Below the pieces are notes generated by a model. That model was given only the letters and a program-made list of their open reading frames with translations. It was not told the DNA's origin and did not search any database. The translations under genes and the position numbers were made by a program. From Streptomyces sp. DH12 (lineage in GTDB: Bacteria > Actinomycetota > Actinomycetes > Streptomycetales > Streptomycetaceae), in contig NZ_JAHWGT010000015.1 in NCBI RefSeq assembly GCF_020873895.1, forward strand, positions 62,001 through 126,000: 64,000 nucleotides of DNA. Reading direction: 5' to 3'. The first letter of the stretch is position 1, and every line of letters begins with the position of its first letter. This document shows positions 38,299 to 47,313 of this stretch, piece by piece.

Positions 38299-39843
38299 AT
38301 GAACCGCACGCGTAGGAATGACCGCTTTTCCCGTACCCGTGACGGCGGTGCCGGCTCCGCCGGTGGCGCCAGGCGCTTCGGCCAGTCGGGCCGCTCCGGC
38401 GGCGAGGGCCGCTCGGGTGCTCCGAGCAGGTCCGCGGGGCAGGGCAGGTCCGGCGGTCAGGGGCGTGGCGGCGGCCAGGGCCGTCGGCGCGCCGCCGTCC
38501 ACGGGGAGTTCGCCCTCCCCGAGACGATCACCCCCGCACTCCCCGCCGTCGACGCGTTCGCCGACCTGGACATGCCCGGGCAGCTGCTCGCCGCGCTCGG
38601 GACCCAGGGCGTGACCGTGCCGTTCCCGATCCAGGGCGCGACCCTGCCGAACAGCCTCGCCGGCCGGGACGTCCTCGGCCGCGGGCGCACCGGCTCCGGC
38701 AAGACGCTCGCCTTCGGGCTGGCGCTGCTGGCCCGTACCGCCGGGCAGCGCGCCGAGCCCCGCCAGCCGCTCGCCCTGGTCCTCGTACCGACCCGCGAGC
38801 TGGCGCAGCAGGTGACCGACGCGCTCACCCCGTACGCCCGGTCGCTGCAGCTGCGGCTCGCCACGGTCGTCGGCGGCATGTCCATCGGCCGGCAGTCGAG
38901 CGTCCTGCGCGGCGGCGCCGAGGTGGTCATCGCGACGCCCGGACGGCTCAAGGACCTGATCGGGCGCGGTGACTGCCGGCTCGACCAGGTGGGCATCACC
39001 GTCCTGGACGAGGCCGACCAGATGGCGGACATGGGGTTCATGCCGCAGGTCACGGCCCTGCTCGACCAGGTGCGCCCCGGCGGGCAGCGGATGCTGTTCT
39101 CCGCGACCCTCGACCGCAACGTCGACCTGCTGGTACGCCGCTACCTGACCGACCCGGTCGTGCACTCCGTGGACCCGTCCGCCGGCGCCGTCACCACGAT
39201 GGAGCATCACGTGCTCCACGTGCACCGCGCCGACAAGCAGGCCACCACGACGCAGATCGCCGCCCGCGACGGCCGGGTGATCATGTTCCTGGACACCAAG
39301 CACGCCGTGGACCGGCTCACCCGCGACCTGCTGGGCAGCGGCGTACGGGCCGCCGCGCTGCACGGCGGGAAGTCGCAGCCGCAGCGCACCCGCACGTTGG
39401 CGCAGTTCAAGACGGGGCACGTCAGCGTGCTCGTCGCGACGAACGTCGCCGCCCGCGGCATCCACGTCGACAACCTCGACCTCGTGGTGAACGTCGACCC
39501 GCCGACCGACCACAAGGACTACCTGCACCGCGGCGGGCGCACCGCCCGCGCCGGCGAGTCGGGCAGCGTCGTCACCCTCGTCACCCCCGACCAGCGGGGC
39601 GGCATGGTCCGCCTCATGTCGGACGCCGGGATCCGCCCGCGGATCGCCGAGGTCCGCTCCGGCGAGGCCGAGCTGACCCGCATCACCGGCGCCCAGGCGC
39701 CGTCCGGCATCCCCGTGGTGATCACCGCGCCGGTGCCCGCCCGCTCCGAGCGCGACGCCGGGTCCCGCCCGCGGCGCGGCCGCCCCTCGCAGTCCTCGCG
39801 CCGGGCCGGCCGCCGCCGCACCGTCGCGGGTCCTGCCGCCTGA
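38299..39843 (+). CDS. DEAD-box RNA helicase, copy A
   Basis: A 514-aa helicase. An N-terminal Gly/Arg/Ser-rich RNA-binding tail (1-70) precedes the core: Q motif with PFPIQGATLPNSLAG, motif I GRTGSGKT, Ia PTREL, II DEAD (VLDEADQM), III SAT, then domain 2 with IMFLDTK, TNVAARGIHVDNLDLVV and HRGGRTARAG, and a basic tail. It unwinds structured RNA, likely with the cold-shock protein upstream. The ATG at 38299 follows AGGAAGG. Close paralogue of 47880-49376. Confidence 0.95.
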   Translation: MNRTRRNDRFSRTRDGGAGSAGGARRFGQSGRSGGEGRSGAPSRSAGQGRSGGQGRGGGQGRRRAAVHGEFALPETITPALPAVDAFADLDMPGQLLAALGTQGVTVPFPIQGATLPNSLAGRDVLGRGRTGSGKTLAFGLALLARTAGQRAEPRQPLALVLVPTRELAQQVTDALTPYARSLQLRLATVVGGMSIGRQSSVLRGGAEVVIATPGRLKDLIGRGDCRLDQVGITVLDEADQMADMGFMPQVTALLDQVRPGGQRMLFSATLDRNVDLLVRRYLTDPVVHSVDPSAGAVTTMEHHVLHVHRADKQATTTQIAARDGRVIMFLDTKHAVDRLTRDLLGSGVRAAALHGGKSQPQRTRTLAQFKTGHVSVLVATNVAARGIHVDNLDLVVNVDPPTDHKDYLHRGGRTARAGESGSVVTLVTPDQRGGMVRLMSDAGIRPRIAEVRSGEAELTRITGAQAPSGIPVVITAPVPARSERDAGSRPRRGRPSQSSRRAGRRRTVAGPAA

Positions 39844-39985
39844 TCCCCGGTACGACCGCCCCGACCCGCGGACCGGGTCGGGGCGGCCCCGCCGGGGTCG
39901 GCCCGGTTCCGGGCCCGTCGGCGTGGGGCCGCCCGCCCCGGTCGAGGCGGACCGACCCCCGCCCCCTTCCCGCAGGAGGTACTCC

Positions 39986-40318
39986 GTGACATCGGCTCCC
40001 TTGCTCGCCCACCCCGCCGGCGACGCCGTCGCGGCCTCCCGGACGGTGGTCGCGGCCCCGTACGAGGCCGGACCTCGGGTCTGGTACGACATGACCGTCG
40101 AGGTCGCCCTGTCCGTCATGGCCGGTGCCCGCACCGGGCACCTGCTCCTCTGCGACGACGACGGCCGCTGCACGGGTGTGGTCACCCGGCACCGGCTCGA
40201 CGCCGTCCGCGACAGCCCCTCGTACTCCGACCGGGTGCGTCTGCGCGACGTCCTCGGCGGACACGGACCGTCCACCTCGCCCGTCGCGACGAGGACCACC
40301 CTCTCCCTCCCCCTGTGA
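39986..40318 (+). CDS. single CBS-repeat-like protein
   Basis: A 110-aa protein with one CBS-type half-module (VEVALSVMAGARTGHLLLCDDDGRCTGVVTRHRLDAVRDS); a full Bateman unit needs two, so it may dimerise. GTG start at 39986 behind AGGAGGT. It sits between the DEAD-box gene and the MRCVIA-type small protein in copy A of the cold-shock module and has no counterpart in copy B. Ligand unknown, adenylates being usual. Confidence 0.7.
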   Translation: MTSAPLLAHPAGDAVAASRTVVAAPYEAGPRVWYDMTVEVALSVMAGARTGHLLLCDDDGRCTGVVTRHRLDAVRDSPSYSDRVRLRDVLGGHGPSTSPVATRTTLSLPL

Positions 40319-40325
40319 GGCTCCC

Positions 40326-40646
40326 GTGCGCTGCGTCATCGCCCGCTTCCCGTTCTACCTGACCAAGATCGGCGTCCTGGAGACCATGAAGGGCGTCAAG
40401 CCCGAACCGGTCACCGGGGAGTCCGTCACCATCGGACGCCGCCGTTACCCCGTCATGCAGGTCGGGGCCGTCATCACCGGTCAGGACCGGCGCGACTTCA
40501 GCGCCGGCGAGGTCGTCCGGGCCATGGCCCACCTCGGCTTCACCTGTCGGTCGGCTCCGGACCCCCAGGCGATGCCCGAGCTCGCCACCGCCGGGCCGGT
40601 CCAGCGGGCCTCGGCGTTGCTCGGCGCCCCCACCGCGGCGTTCTGA
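40326..40646 (+). CDS. MRCVIA-type small protein, copy A
   Basis: A 106-aa conserved protein of unknown function: RCVIARFPFYLTKIGVLETMKGVKPEPVTGESVTIGRRRYPVMQVG, then ITGQDRRDFSAGEVVRAMAHLGFTC. It is clearly paralogous to 47523-47786, which also lies downstream of a DEAD-box helicase. The GTG at 40326 follows GAGG. The repeated linkage to csp and helicase genes suggests a role in cold-shock RNA handling, by association only. The two Cys (residue 3 and in GFTC) are shared by both copies. Confidence 0.78.
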   Translation: MRCVIARFPFYLTKIGVLETMKGVKPEPVTGESVTIGRRRYPVMQVGAVITGQDRRDFSAGEVVRAMAHLGFTCRSAPDPQAMPELATAGPVQRASALLGAPTAAF

Positions 40647-41058
40647 CCGTCGGGCGGGCGACGCCGCGGTCCTCGACGGCCGCGGTGGTCGACCCGCCGG
40701 GGGGGCAGGGCGCGGTCCTGCCCGCCCCACCGGTCGCCCCACCGGTCGGCCCGGCCCCGGGTGGGCGGACCACGGCCCTGCCCGTCGGTCGATCCGATCG
40801 GCGGGAACACGGCCCCATCGGCGCGTCCACCGCGCCGATGGGGCCGTCGCCGTCCCCCAGCTGACGGACCATCACCTCCCGCACCACCTCATACGTCCCT
40901 TCCCGTAACACCCGTATCGCAGCGGAGTGCGGGCGGGCACGGACCGCGCCGAGTGGGTGGGCCGGCCGGCGGTGGCGCACTAAGGTCGTCACGTCACCGC
41001 TGGTTGGGGGCCGGGACCCGGGGTGGGCGCGGGGCCCGGGGGGAGGGGCCTGTCACGC
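40647..41058. other. intergenic, 412 bp
   Basis: No gene seen. It holds a terminator at 40809-40847 and G/C-rich sequence before the Mrr-TerD gene. Confidence 0.5.
40809..40847 (+). terminator. terminator of the copy A helicase operon
   Basis: A perfect 17-bp stem (acggccccatcggcgcg / cgcgccgatggggccgt) with a 5-nt loop. Confidence 0.8.
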
Positions 41059-43227
41059 ATGAGTCGTCACTCCGGTGGGCTGGTCGGGATATGGGCCGAG
41101 GCGCAGCGCCGCCAGCAGCGCGCGTACGAGGAACAGGCGCGGGAGCAGCGGGAGGCGGAACGCCGGCGGCGCGCCCACGAACGCGAGGTGGCCCGAGGCC
41201 ACCGCGAGCAGCGCGCGGCGTACCGCAGGCAGCGCGAGGCGGACGCCGCGCGGCGCACGCAGGAGCTGGAGGCGCGCGTCGAGGCGCTGACGGGGCTGCT
41301 CGCCGCCGGGTGCCGCGCGCCGGCGTTCCGGGCGGCGTCGCTCGCCCGGCCGGAGTCGGTCGCGCCGTACGCGCCGGGTGCCCTCGCCCACCCCGTCCCG
41401 CTGCCGGGCCCCTCGCGGTACGACATGCGGGGCGGCCGCCGGGCGCAGGCCGAGACCCGTGCCCGGTACGAGCGGGACCGGCGGGCCGCGCAGGCCGCCG
41501 AGGCGCAGCGGGTACGGCAGCTGGAGGCGTACCGGCAGCAGTACGAGCGGTGGGCCGCCGCCCAGCTGGCGGAGGTCCGCCGGCACAACGCCGGGGTCGC
41601 CGCGATGGTGTCGGCCCTGCGCTCCGGGGACCCGGACGCCGCGGTCGAGTACTTTTCCGCCGCCCTGTACGCCTCCCCCGCGTGGCCGGCGGAACTGCCG
41701 CGCCAGGTGTCCGCCGCGTACGACCCGGCCGCCCGGCAGCTGGTGCTGGACTGGGAGCTGCCCGGGTACGACGTGGTCCCCGCGGCCCGGTCGGTGCGGT
41801 ACATGCCGACGGCCGACCAGGAGAAGGAGACGGCCCGGCCCGCGGCGCAGCGCCGGGCGGTCTACCGGGACGTCGTCGCGCAGTGCGTCCTGCTGGTGAC
41901 GCACGAGCTGTTCGCCGCCGACGAGTTCGGCGCCCTGGAGTCCGTCGCCGTGAACGGCTTCGTCGACGACCACGACCCCGTGACCGGCCGCCGGGGGCGG
42001 ATCTTCCTCGCGTCCGCGGTGGTCCCGCGCCCGGCGTTCGCCGAGCTGTACCTGGCGCAGGTCAACGCGCCCGACTGCCTGGTGGACGGCCTGGGCGGGC
42101 AGTTGTCGGCGCGCCCCGACCAGCGGGCCGCGGTCCGCCCGGTCCGGGTCCCCGGCGACGTGGGGGACGACGTCGTCACCCACGGCGGGGACGGGGAGGA
42201 GCCGGACCTGTACGAGATGGACCCGATCCGCTTCGAGGCGCTGGTCGCGGAGCTGTTCCGCGCGATGGGCATGGAGGCCGTGACGACCCGCCGCTCGAAC
42301 GACGGCGGGGTGGACGTCGCCGCGGTGGACCCGGCGCCGATCCGGGGCGGCCGGATCGTCGTACAGGTGAAGCGCTACCGCAACACCGTGCCGCCGACGG
42401 CCGTCCGCGACCTGTACGGGACGGTCCAGGACGCCGGCGCCAACAAGGGCGTGCTGGTCACGACGTCCGGCTTCGGCCCCGGATCGCGTACGTTCGCCCA
42501 CGGCAAGCCCTTGGAGCTGGTGTCCGGCGGCGAACTGGTCGAGTTGCTGCACCGGCACGGGCTGCGCGGCCGGCTCGGCGACGGGGGACGGCCCGCGCCG
42601 GCCCGGCGGACGGCACCGGACGCACCGCGCACCCCCCACCCGCCGCGCCCCGCGCGGGCCGCCGGGCCGGGGGACGTACCGAGCCGGGCGGGGGGCTCGG
42701 CCGGCGGCACCGGGCCGGCGGTCGGGGCCGACGCGGCGGACGGGGAGGCGAACGTGCTGGGCCTGTCCTGGGCCGGGCCGGTCGCCCTGGACGTGTGCGC
42801 GCTGGTCTGCCGGGGCGGGCGCGTCCTGGACGACGACCACTTCGTCTTCTACAACAACCCCGGCACCCCCGACGGAAGTGTCCGCGCCACCCGGCCCGTG
42901 TCACCGGACCGGGCGGCGGTGCGGGTGGCGTTCGACGCGCTGCCCGCCGCCGCCGACCGGGTCGTCCTGGTGGCCGCGACAGACCCGGAGGTCGACCCGC
43001 GGGCCGACCTCACCGGCTTCACCGAGGCCCGGCTGCGCCTGCTGGACACCGCGGGGGGCGAGCTGGGCCGGCTGGAGGTCTCCGACGGGCGCCCCGGCGA
43101 GACCGCCCTCGTCCTCGGCTCGTTCCGCCGCCGCGCCAACGGCGACTGGGACTTCGTCCCCGGCGGCAAGGGGTACCGGGACGGCCTGGCGGAGCTGATC
43201 GGCGACCACGGCGTCGACGTGGCCTGA
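41059..43227 (+). CDS. Mrr-type restriction nuclease fused to a TerD domain
   Basis: A 722-aa multidomain protein. Residues about 8-190 contain two charged coiled-coil stretches (EEQAREQREAERRRRAHERE; RYERDRRAAQAAEAQRVRQL). Residues 190-380 form an unassigned domain. An Mrr catalytic domain spans about 387-505, with FEALVAELFRAMGMEA, NDGGVDVAAV and the QVKRY nuclease motif (Gln436, Lys438). A Pro/Ala linker leads to a C-terminal TerD-like domain (566-722: DDHFVFYNNPGTPDGSVR, GDWDFVPGGKGY). The ATG at 41059 is used. The catalytic residues look intact. It probably senses and cuts foreign or modified DNA; what TerD adds is unknown. Confidence 0.83.
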   Translation: MSRHSGGLVGIWAEAQRRQQRAYEEQAREQREAERRRRAHEREVARGHREQRAAYRRQREADAARRTQELEARVEALTGLLAAGCRAPAFRAASLARPESVAPYAPGALAHPVPLPGPSRYDMRGGRRAQAETRARYERDRRAAQAAEAQRVRQLEAYRQQYERWAAAQLAEVRRHNAGVAAMVSALRSGDPDAAVEYFSAALYASPAWPAELPRQVSAAYDPAARQLVLDWELPGYDVVPAARSVRYMPTADQEKETARPAAQRRAVYRDVVAQCVLLVTHELFAADEFGALESVAVNGFVDDHDPVTGRRGRIFLASAVVPRPAFAELYLAQVNAPDCLVDGLGGQLSARPDQRAAVRPVRVPGDVGDDVVTHGGDGEEPDLYEMDPIRFEALVAELFRAMGMEAVTTRRSNDGGVDVAAVDPAPIRGGRIVVQVKRYRNTVPPTAVRDLYGTVQDAGANKGVLVTTSGFGPGSRTFAHGKPLELVSGGELVELLHRHGLRGRLGDGGRPAPARRTAPDAPRTPHPPRPARAAGPGDVPSRAGGSAGGTGPAVGADAADGEANVLGLSWAGPVALDVCALVCRGGRVLDDDHFVFYNNPGTPDGSVRATRPVSPDRAAVRVAFDALPAAADRVVLVAATDPEVDPRADLTGFTEARLRLLDTAGGELGRLEVSDGRPGETALVLGSFRRRANGDWDFVPGGKGYRDGLAELIGDHGVDVA

Positions 43228-43247
43228 GCGGCGGGGCGGTCCGGCGG

Positions 43248-43790
43248 TCACCGCCGGGCGGGCACGTACTTGTAGCCGACGCGGCGGACGGTGACGATCC
43301 GGTCCCGGAGCGCGGGGCCGAGCTTGCGCCGCAGCCGGGCCACGTGGACATCGACGGTGCGCCCGTCGCCGACGTGGCCGTAGCCCCAGACCCGCGACAC
43401 GAGCGACTCCCGGGAGTGGACCGTGTGCGGGCGGGCGACGAGGTGCGCGAGGAGGCCGAACTCCAGGTAGGTCAGGTCCAGTTCGACGCCGTCGGCCTCG
43501 GCGATCCGCTGGTCCGGGTCGACGCGGAGCGCGTCGTCGCCGTACTCCCGGCCGGTGGCGGGCGTGGCGGCGGGCGTGACGGCGGGGAGCCCGGTGGCGG
43601 GCGGGGCCGGCCGGGCGCCGAGCGGGTGGACGTCGGGCCGCACGCCGTGCGCGGCCAGCAGCGCCGTGGGGTCGACGCCCTCGGGCAGGAACACGAGGTA
43701 GCCGACGTGCGGTTCGGCGGGGCGGGGCCCCACCAGACGCAGGCGGGGAGCGGTGGACGGTCGGTCGGCGGCGAACGGTGCGGTGGTCAC
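43248..43790 (-). CDS. winged-helix transcriptional regulator (OmpR/PhoB-type output domain)
   Basis: A 180-aa protein whose C-terminal 95 residues form a Trans_reg_C domain: LDLTYLEFGLLAHLVARPHTVHSRESLVSRVWGYGHVGDGRTVDVHVARLRRKLG, ending VRRVGYKYVPARR. The N-terminus has no receiver phospho-acceptor motif, only a short VGYLVFLPEGVDP segment, so it is an orphan lacking a usual receiver. The GTG at 43790 follows GAGGGG. It is convergent with the Mrr-TerD gene, 20 bp apart. Confidence 0.82.
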   Translation of the reverse strand: MTTAPFAADRPSTAPRLRLVGPRPAEPHVGYLVFLPEGVDPTALLAAHGVRPDVHPLGARPAPPATGLPAVTPAATPATGREYGDDALRVDPDQRIAEADGVELDLTYLEFGLLAHLVARPHTVHSRESLVSRVWGYGHVGDGRTVDVHVARLRRKLGPALRDRIVTVRRVGYKYVPARR

Positions 43791-44241
43791 GGTGAACCCC
43801 TCGGGTCGGGGTGGCGTCACGTGGTCGCCCACGGACGGGGGACCCGCTCACGGCGGGCGCGCGGGCCGCGGGCCCCGCCGGCCCGGTCGGACGCGGACGT
43901 ACGGGACGGGGCGGCACACGGGCGGGGCGAGGGCGGAACGTCGCCGCCGCGCGCGAGGGCGGCGGCGGCGGACGACGGCGGAAGCGCGGCGCGGACGAGG
44001 GCGCCGCGTGCACGGGTACGGGGCGGGCGAACCCGGTTACGCGCGGCGGCAGATGGCGTTGGCGACGCGACGGAGGTCGACATGCCTGCGGCGTACGAGC
44101 GGCTGCTGCGTCGAGGACATGGGGACATCCTCGGGCCGCGAGACGCCACCGTCAACCCTTTCCTACCTTTTCCCTAGGGATTCGGGTGCGCTCGGCGCCG
44201 GTAATCCGGGCGGCGGCCGGGCGGGCGGGATAATGGGCTCC
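43791..44241. other. intergenic, 451 bp
   Basis: Divergent gap between the winged-helix and Rrf2 genes. The last 90 bp contain CCTACCTTTTCCCTAGGG, possibly an Rrf2 site. Otherwise no gene or clear signal. Confidence 0.45.
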
Positions 44242-44700
44242 ATGCGCATCTCGGCCAAGGCGGACTACGCGGTACGCGCCGCTCTGCTGCTCGCCGCCGC
44301 CGGACAGGCGGCGCCCCTGAAGGCCGAGGCCATCGCGGCGGCGCAGGACATCCCGCACAAGTTCCTCGAGGGCATCCTCAACGACATGCGGCGCTGCGGG
44401 CTGGTCGTCAGCCAGCGCGGCGTCAACGGCGGTTACCGCCTCGCCGGGGCGGCGGAGGACATCAGCGTCGCGGACGTGGTGCGGGCGGTCGACGGGCCGC
44501 TGGTCTCCGTACGCGGCGTCCGTCCGCCGGAACTGTCCTACAGCGGGCCCGCCGAGTCGCTGCTGCCGCTGTGGATCGCTCTGCGGGCGAACGTGCGGAA
44601 CATCCTGGAGGGGGTCTCCCTCGCCGACGTGGCGTCGGGGGAACTGCCGGTGCACGTCAGCGCGTTGGCGGAGGATCCGGCCGCCTGGTCCAACCCCTGA
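44242..44700 (+). CDS. Rrf2 family transcriptional regulator
   Basis: A 152-aa winged-helix regulator: MRISAKADYAVRAALLLAA, then the HTH (KAEAIAAAQDIPHKFLEGILNDMRRCGLVVSQRGVNGGYRLA) and the dimer helix. The region after the wing (GVRPPELSYSG) lacks the three Cys that hold an Fe-S cluster in IscR/NsrR, so it is more like the CymR sulfur-sensing type. The ATG at 44242 is chosen; an ATG 9 bp upstream is possible. The TauE/SafE gene follows, 135 bp downstream, suggesting control of sulfur-compound export. Confidence 0.87.
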   Translation: MRISAKADYAVRAALLLAAAGQAAPLKAEAIAAAQDIPHKFLEGILNDMRRCGLVVSQRGVNGGYRLAGAAEDISVADVVRAVDGPLVSVRGVRPPELSYSGPAESLLPLWIALRANVRNILEGVSLADVASGELPVHVSALAEDPAAWSNP

Positions 44701-44767
44701 GGCCGCGCCCCGCTCCTCCGCCCCCGCCGTGTCTCTCCCGAGGTGCGGGAAGGGGGCGTCCGGTTGC

Positions 44768-44800
44768 GGTAGGGGCCCGGGGCCGGTCAGTATCCCTACC
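44768..44800. promoter_or_regulatory. inverted repeat between the rrf2 and tauE-like genes
   Basis: ggtaggg at 44768-44774 and its complement ccctacc at 44794-44800, 35 bp before the transporter start; ccctacc overlaps a -10-like tatcccta. A candidate Rrf2 operator. Confidence 0.4.
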
Positions 44801-44835
44801 CATCCGAGGGGGAACCGGGCTTCCTGGAGGCTGCC

Positions 44836-45879
44836 GTGAAGACGCTGGTCCTGCTCGCCCTCGCCGGACTGGGCGCGCAACTCGTCGACGGCGCCCTGGG
44901 GATGGCGTACGGCGTCACCTCGACGAGCCTCCTGCTCGCCTTCGGCACGCATCCGGCCACGGCCTCCGCGACCGTGCACCTCGCGGAGATCGGCACCACG
45001 CTCGCCTCCGGGGCGGCCCACTGGCGGTTCGGGAACGTCGACTGGCAGGTCGTCGCCCGGATCGGCGTCCCCGGCGCGGCCGGCGCCTTCGCCGGCGCGA
45101 CGTTCCTGTCCGGCCTCTCCACCGACCTCGCCGCGCCGGTCACGGCGCTGCTCCTGCTGGGCCTCGGCCTCTACGTGCTCGGCCGCTTCACCCTCCTCGG
45201 CCTGCCCACCGGCAACCTCGGCAAGCCCCTGCGCAGGCGGTTCCTCGCGCCGCTCGGCGTGGCCGCCGGGTTCCTGGACGCGACGGGCGGCGGCGGTTGG
45301 GGCCCGGTCGGCACCCCGGCGCTCCTGGCCGGCGGCCGCCTGGAACCGCGCAAGGTCATCGGCTCGATCGACACCAGCGAGTTCCTGGTCGCGGTGGCCG
45401 CGAGTCTCGGGTTCCTCGTCGGCCTCGGCGAGCGGGGCGTCGACGCCACCTGGGCCGCCGCCCTGCTCGCGGGCGGTCTCGTCGCCGCGCCGGTCGCCGC
45501 CTGGCTCGTCCGGCACCTCCCGGCGCGCGTCCTCGGGGCGGGCGTGGGCGGGCTCATCGTCGTGACCAACGCCCGGACGCTGCTGCGCTCCGAGGCCGTC
45601 GCGGCCGGGGACGCCGCGCGGTGGGCGGTGTACGCGCTGGTCTGCGCCGTGTGGGCGGCGGCCCTGACCCATGCGTTGCGCGCACACCGCCGCGAGAGGG
45701 CCGCCGCCGGCACGGTCGCGGTCGGAGCGCCCGCGCCCGCGCTCGCGTCCACGGCCACGGCTGTGGCCACGACTGTGGTCACGACTGTGGCGGTGGCCGG
45801 GTCCGGGCCCGAGCCGGACGCCGCGGGTGTGGTGTGCGCCCCCGCCCCCGACGCCGCCCGGCCCCGCCCCGCCGGGTGA
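44836..45879 (+). CDS. TauE/SafE family sulfite or anion exporter
   Basis: A 347-aa inner-membrane transporter with seven or eight helices. Family marks include the first repeat VDGALGMAYGVTSTSLLL and the second-repeat loop FLDATGGGGWGPVGTPALLAGG, and internal two-fold repeat symmetry is visible. The C-terminal 60 residues are Ala/Thr/Val-rich and not conserved. GTG start at 44836 behind CTGGAGG. Following an Rrf2 regulator, it likely exports sulfite or another sulfur compound. Confidence 0.88.
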   Translation: MKTLVLLALAGLGAQLVDGALGMAYGVTSTSLLLAFGTHPATASATVHLAEIGTTLASGAAHWRFGNVDWQVVARIGVPGAAGAFAGATFLSGLSTDLAAPVTALLLLGLGLYVLGRFTLLGLPTGNLGKPLRRRFLAPLGVAAGFLDATGGGGWGPVGTPALLAGGRLEPRKVIGSIDTSEFLVAVAASLGFLVGLGERGVDATWAAALLAGGLVAAPVAAWLVRHLPARVLGAGVGGLIVVTNARTLLRSEAVAAGDAARWAVYALVCAVWAAALTHALRAHRRERAAAGTVAVGAPAPALASTATAVATTVVTTVAVAGSGPEPDAAGVVCAPAPDAARPRPAG

Positions 45880-45882
45880 CGG

Positions 45883-46401
45883 CTACCGCGACCGGTGGGG
45901 CGCTTCCGGTCGGTGCGGGGTGATGACCGGCGCGGCACCCGCCGCGCGGGCGGCGCGCAGCAGGCGGTCGACCGCCCGGGAGGGGACGAGCCGCAGCCGC
46001 CGCCGGTCCCGCTGCCACCAGGCGACGACGTCGAGGAGCGCCGAGTCGCAGAACGTGACCGCCGTGGCGTCCAGGACGAGCCCTCGGTACCCGTAGACGG
46101 CCGCCACCGTCAGCACCACCCTCAGCGGGGCGGCACTGTGCCGGTCGACCTCGCCGGCGAGCCGGATGGTGAGCGTGTCGGCGGCGGTCGTACAGGAGCG
46201 GACCCCGCCGCCGGGCGCGGCGGGCCTTGCGGGCGCCACCCGGGCCGTGACGGGTGCGCCGGGCCCGGCGGGCGTCGCGGCCGGCTGGGTGGGCAGGGCG
46301 GGCGCGGGGGCACTGCCGGGCGCACCGGCGCGGAGTGTGCGGGGTGCGAGAGGCACCAGAGGCTCAAGGGGCAGTATCGGGCAGGTCGTCGAGTCGTTCA
46401 C
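45883..46401 (-). CDS. STAS-domain protein (anti-sigma-factor antagonist type)
   Basis: A protein of about 172 aa. The C-terminal 105 residues form a STAS domain: DTLTIRLAGEVDRHSAAPLRVVL, GLVLDATAVTFCDSALLDVVAWW. The Ser in FCDSALL matches the phosphorylatable position in SpoIIAA-type antagonists. The first 70 residues are Pro/Ala-rich linker. The start is uncertain: the GTG at 46401 is used; the frame is open to about 46500. No partner kinase is nearby. It lies 3 bp from the convergent TauE-like gene end. Confidence 0.75.
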   Translation of the reverse strand: MNDSTTCPILPLEPLVPLAPRTLRAGAPGSAPAPALPTQPAATPAGPGAPVTARVAPARPAAPGGGVRSCTTAADTLTIRLAGEVDRHSAAPLRVVLTVAAVYGYRGLVLDATAVTFCDSALLDVVAWWQRDRRRLRLVPSRAVDRLLRAARAAGAAPVITPHRPEAPHRSR

Positions 46402-46938
46402 GCGGTGATCAACTCCGCTCGCACGGGACTCGGACACGGGCACCGGGGCCGGTTCACCCCCGTGTGGCGGGACGGGGGCGGCGACGGGCCGGAAGTCCAC
46501 CCGTACGCACCAGTCCCGGCCTCCCCGGGGCCCCGAGGCGGCCGTGCCGCCTCCTGAGGGCCGGGTGAGCGGCGGGTACGGAGCCGGGGTCGGGTCCGGG
46601 GCCGAGGGGCGCGGCGGGCGCGGGGCACGCGGGCGGGCGGCCCGCCGGGTCGCGCGGTGGGCGCGGTGCGGTGCGGTGGGCGCGGTGCGGGACGGGTTGC
46701 GGGTCGCGTGGGAGTCGGCGGCGGCTCGGCGTTCCCGCCTGCCCTGCCCGACGGTCGTACGCGCCTCCGGGGCTCAAACCGCCTATCTGGGCGCGGTGTT
46801 GCGGCGGTCGGGGAAAGGGGCGCGCGGCACGCCGGGCGGGTGGTGGCGGGGCGCGCGGGGCGGTGTTCCGGTCGGTCGGGCGGAGCCGGGACGGGTCCGG
46901 GGGCACCACTTCGGCGCCGGGGATTGTAGGTTCGGGGC
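46402..46938. other. intergenic, 537 bp
   Basis: Very GC-rich divergent gap with Arg/Gly/Pro open frames on both strands and simple repeats (gcggtgcgg, gcgcggggc). No believable gene; it presumably holds both promoters. Confidence 0.45.
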
Positions 46939-47313
46939 ATGACGAAGCCTGATGCACTGCTCGTGAACGTCGCGGCCACCGTGGAAACGGAGCAGTCCAA
47001 TCAGATGTCCCTCACCGTCGTGGTCAACGGTGCGGTCATCACCGGGCGGCTCGCGCCCGAGGCCGCGTGGCGGGAGCGGGTGGCGGAGGTCCTGCGGGAC
47101 TCGGAGCGACTCGGCGCGTTCGCCGCGGGGTTCGAGTCGCCGCCGGAGGAGGCGCGTCCCGACCGGGACGCGGCACCCACGCACCTGCACTTCCACGTGG
47201 CGCGGATCCTCCAGGGCACGCTGGGGATCCCGGAGACGGGCGGGATGTACCGCGTGGCCATCGCGGACGTGAACGCCTGGACGGTGGGTGACTTCAGCTA
47301 CACGGACGACTGA
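46939..47313 (+). CDS. small acidic protein, possibly GvpU-like
   Basis: A 124-aa protein: ALLVNVAATVETEQSNQMSLTVVVNGAVITGRLAPEAAWRERVAEVL, then HLHFHVARILQGTLGIPETGGMYRVAIADVNAWTVGDFSY. The leading LTVVVNGAVITGRL strand pair resembles the gas-vesicle accessory protein GvpU, but there are no other gas-vesicle genes here, so this is tentative. The start is the ATG at 46939. It is convergent with copy B of the small cold-shock-linked protein. Confidence 0.6.
   Translation: MTKPDALLVNVAATVETEQSNQMSLTVVVNGAVITGRLAPEAAWRERVAEVLRDSERLGAFAAGFESPPEEARPDRDAAPTHLHFHVARILQGTLGIPETGGMYRVAIADVNAWTVGDFSYTDD

Noticed and set aside
43791-44241. Plus-strand frame running into the Rrf2 gene
   Set aside because: Arg/Gly-rich sequence with no conservation; Rrf2 homologues begin at the ATG at 44242.
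46402-46938. Several open frames in the STAS/GvpU-like gap
   Set aside because: Low-complexity Arg/Gly/Pro sequence on both strands, no homology, no start signals.
46939-47313. Gas-vesicle cluster
   Set aside because: Only one weakly GvpU-like protein and no gvpA, F, G, J, K, L or S.
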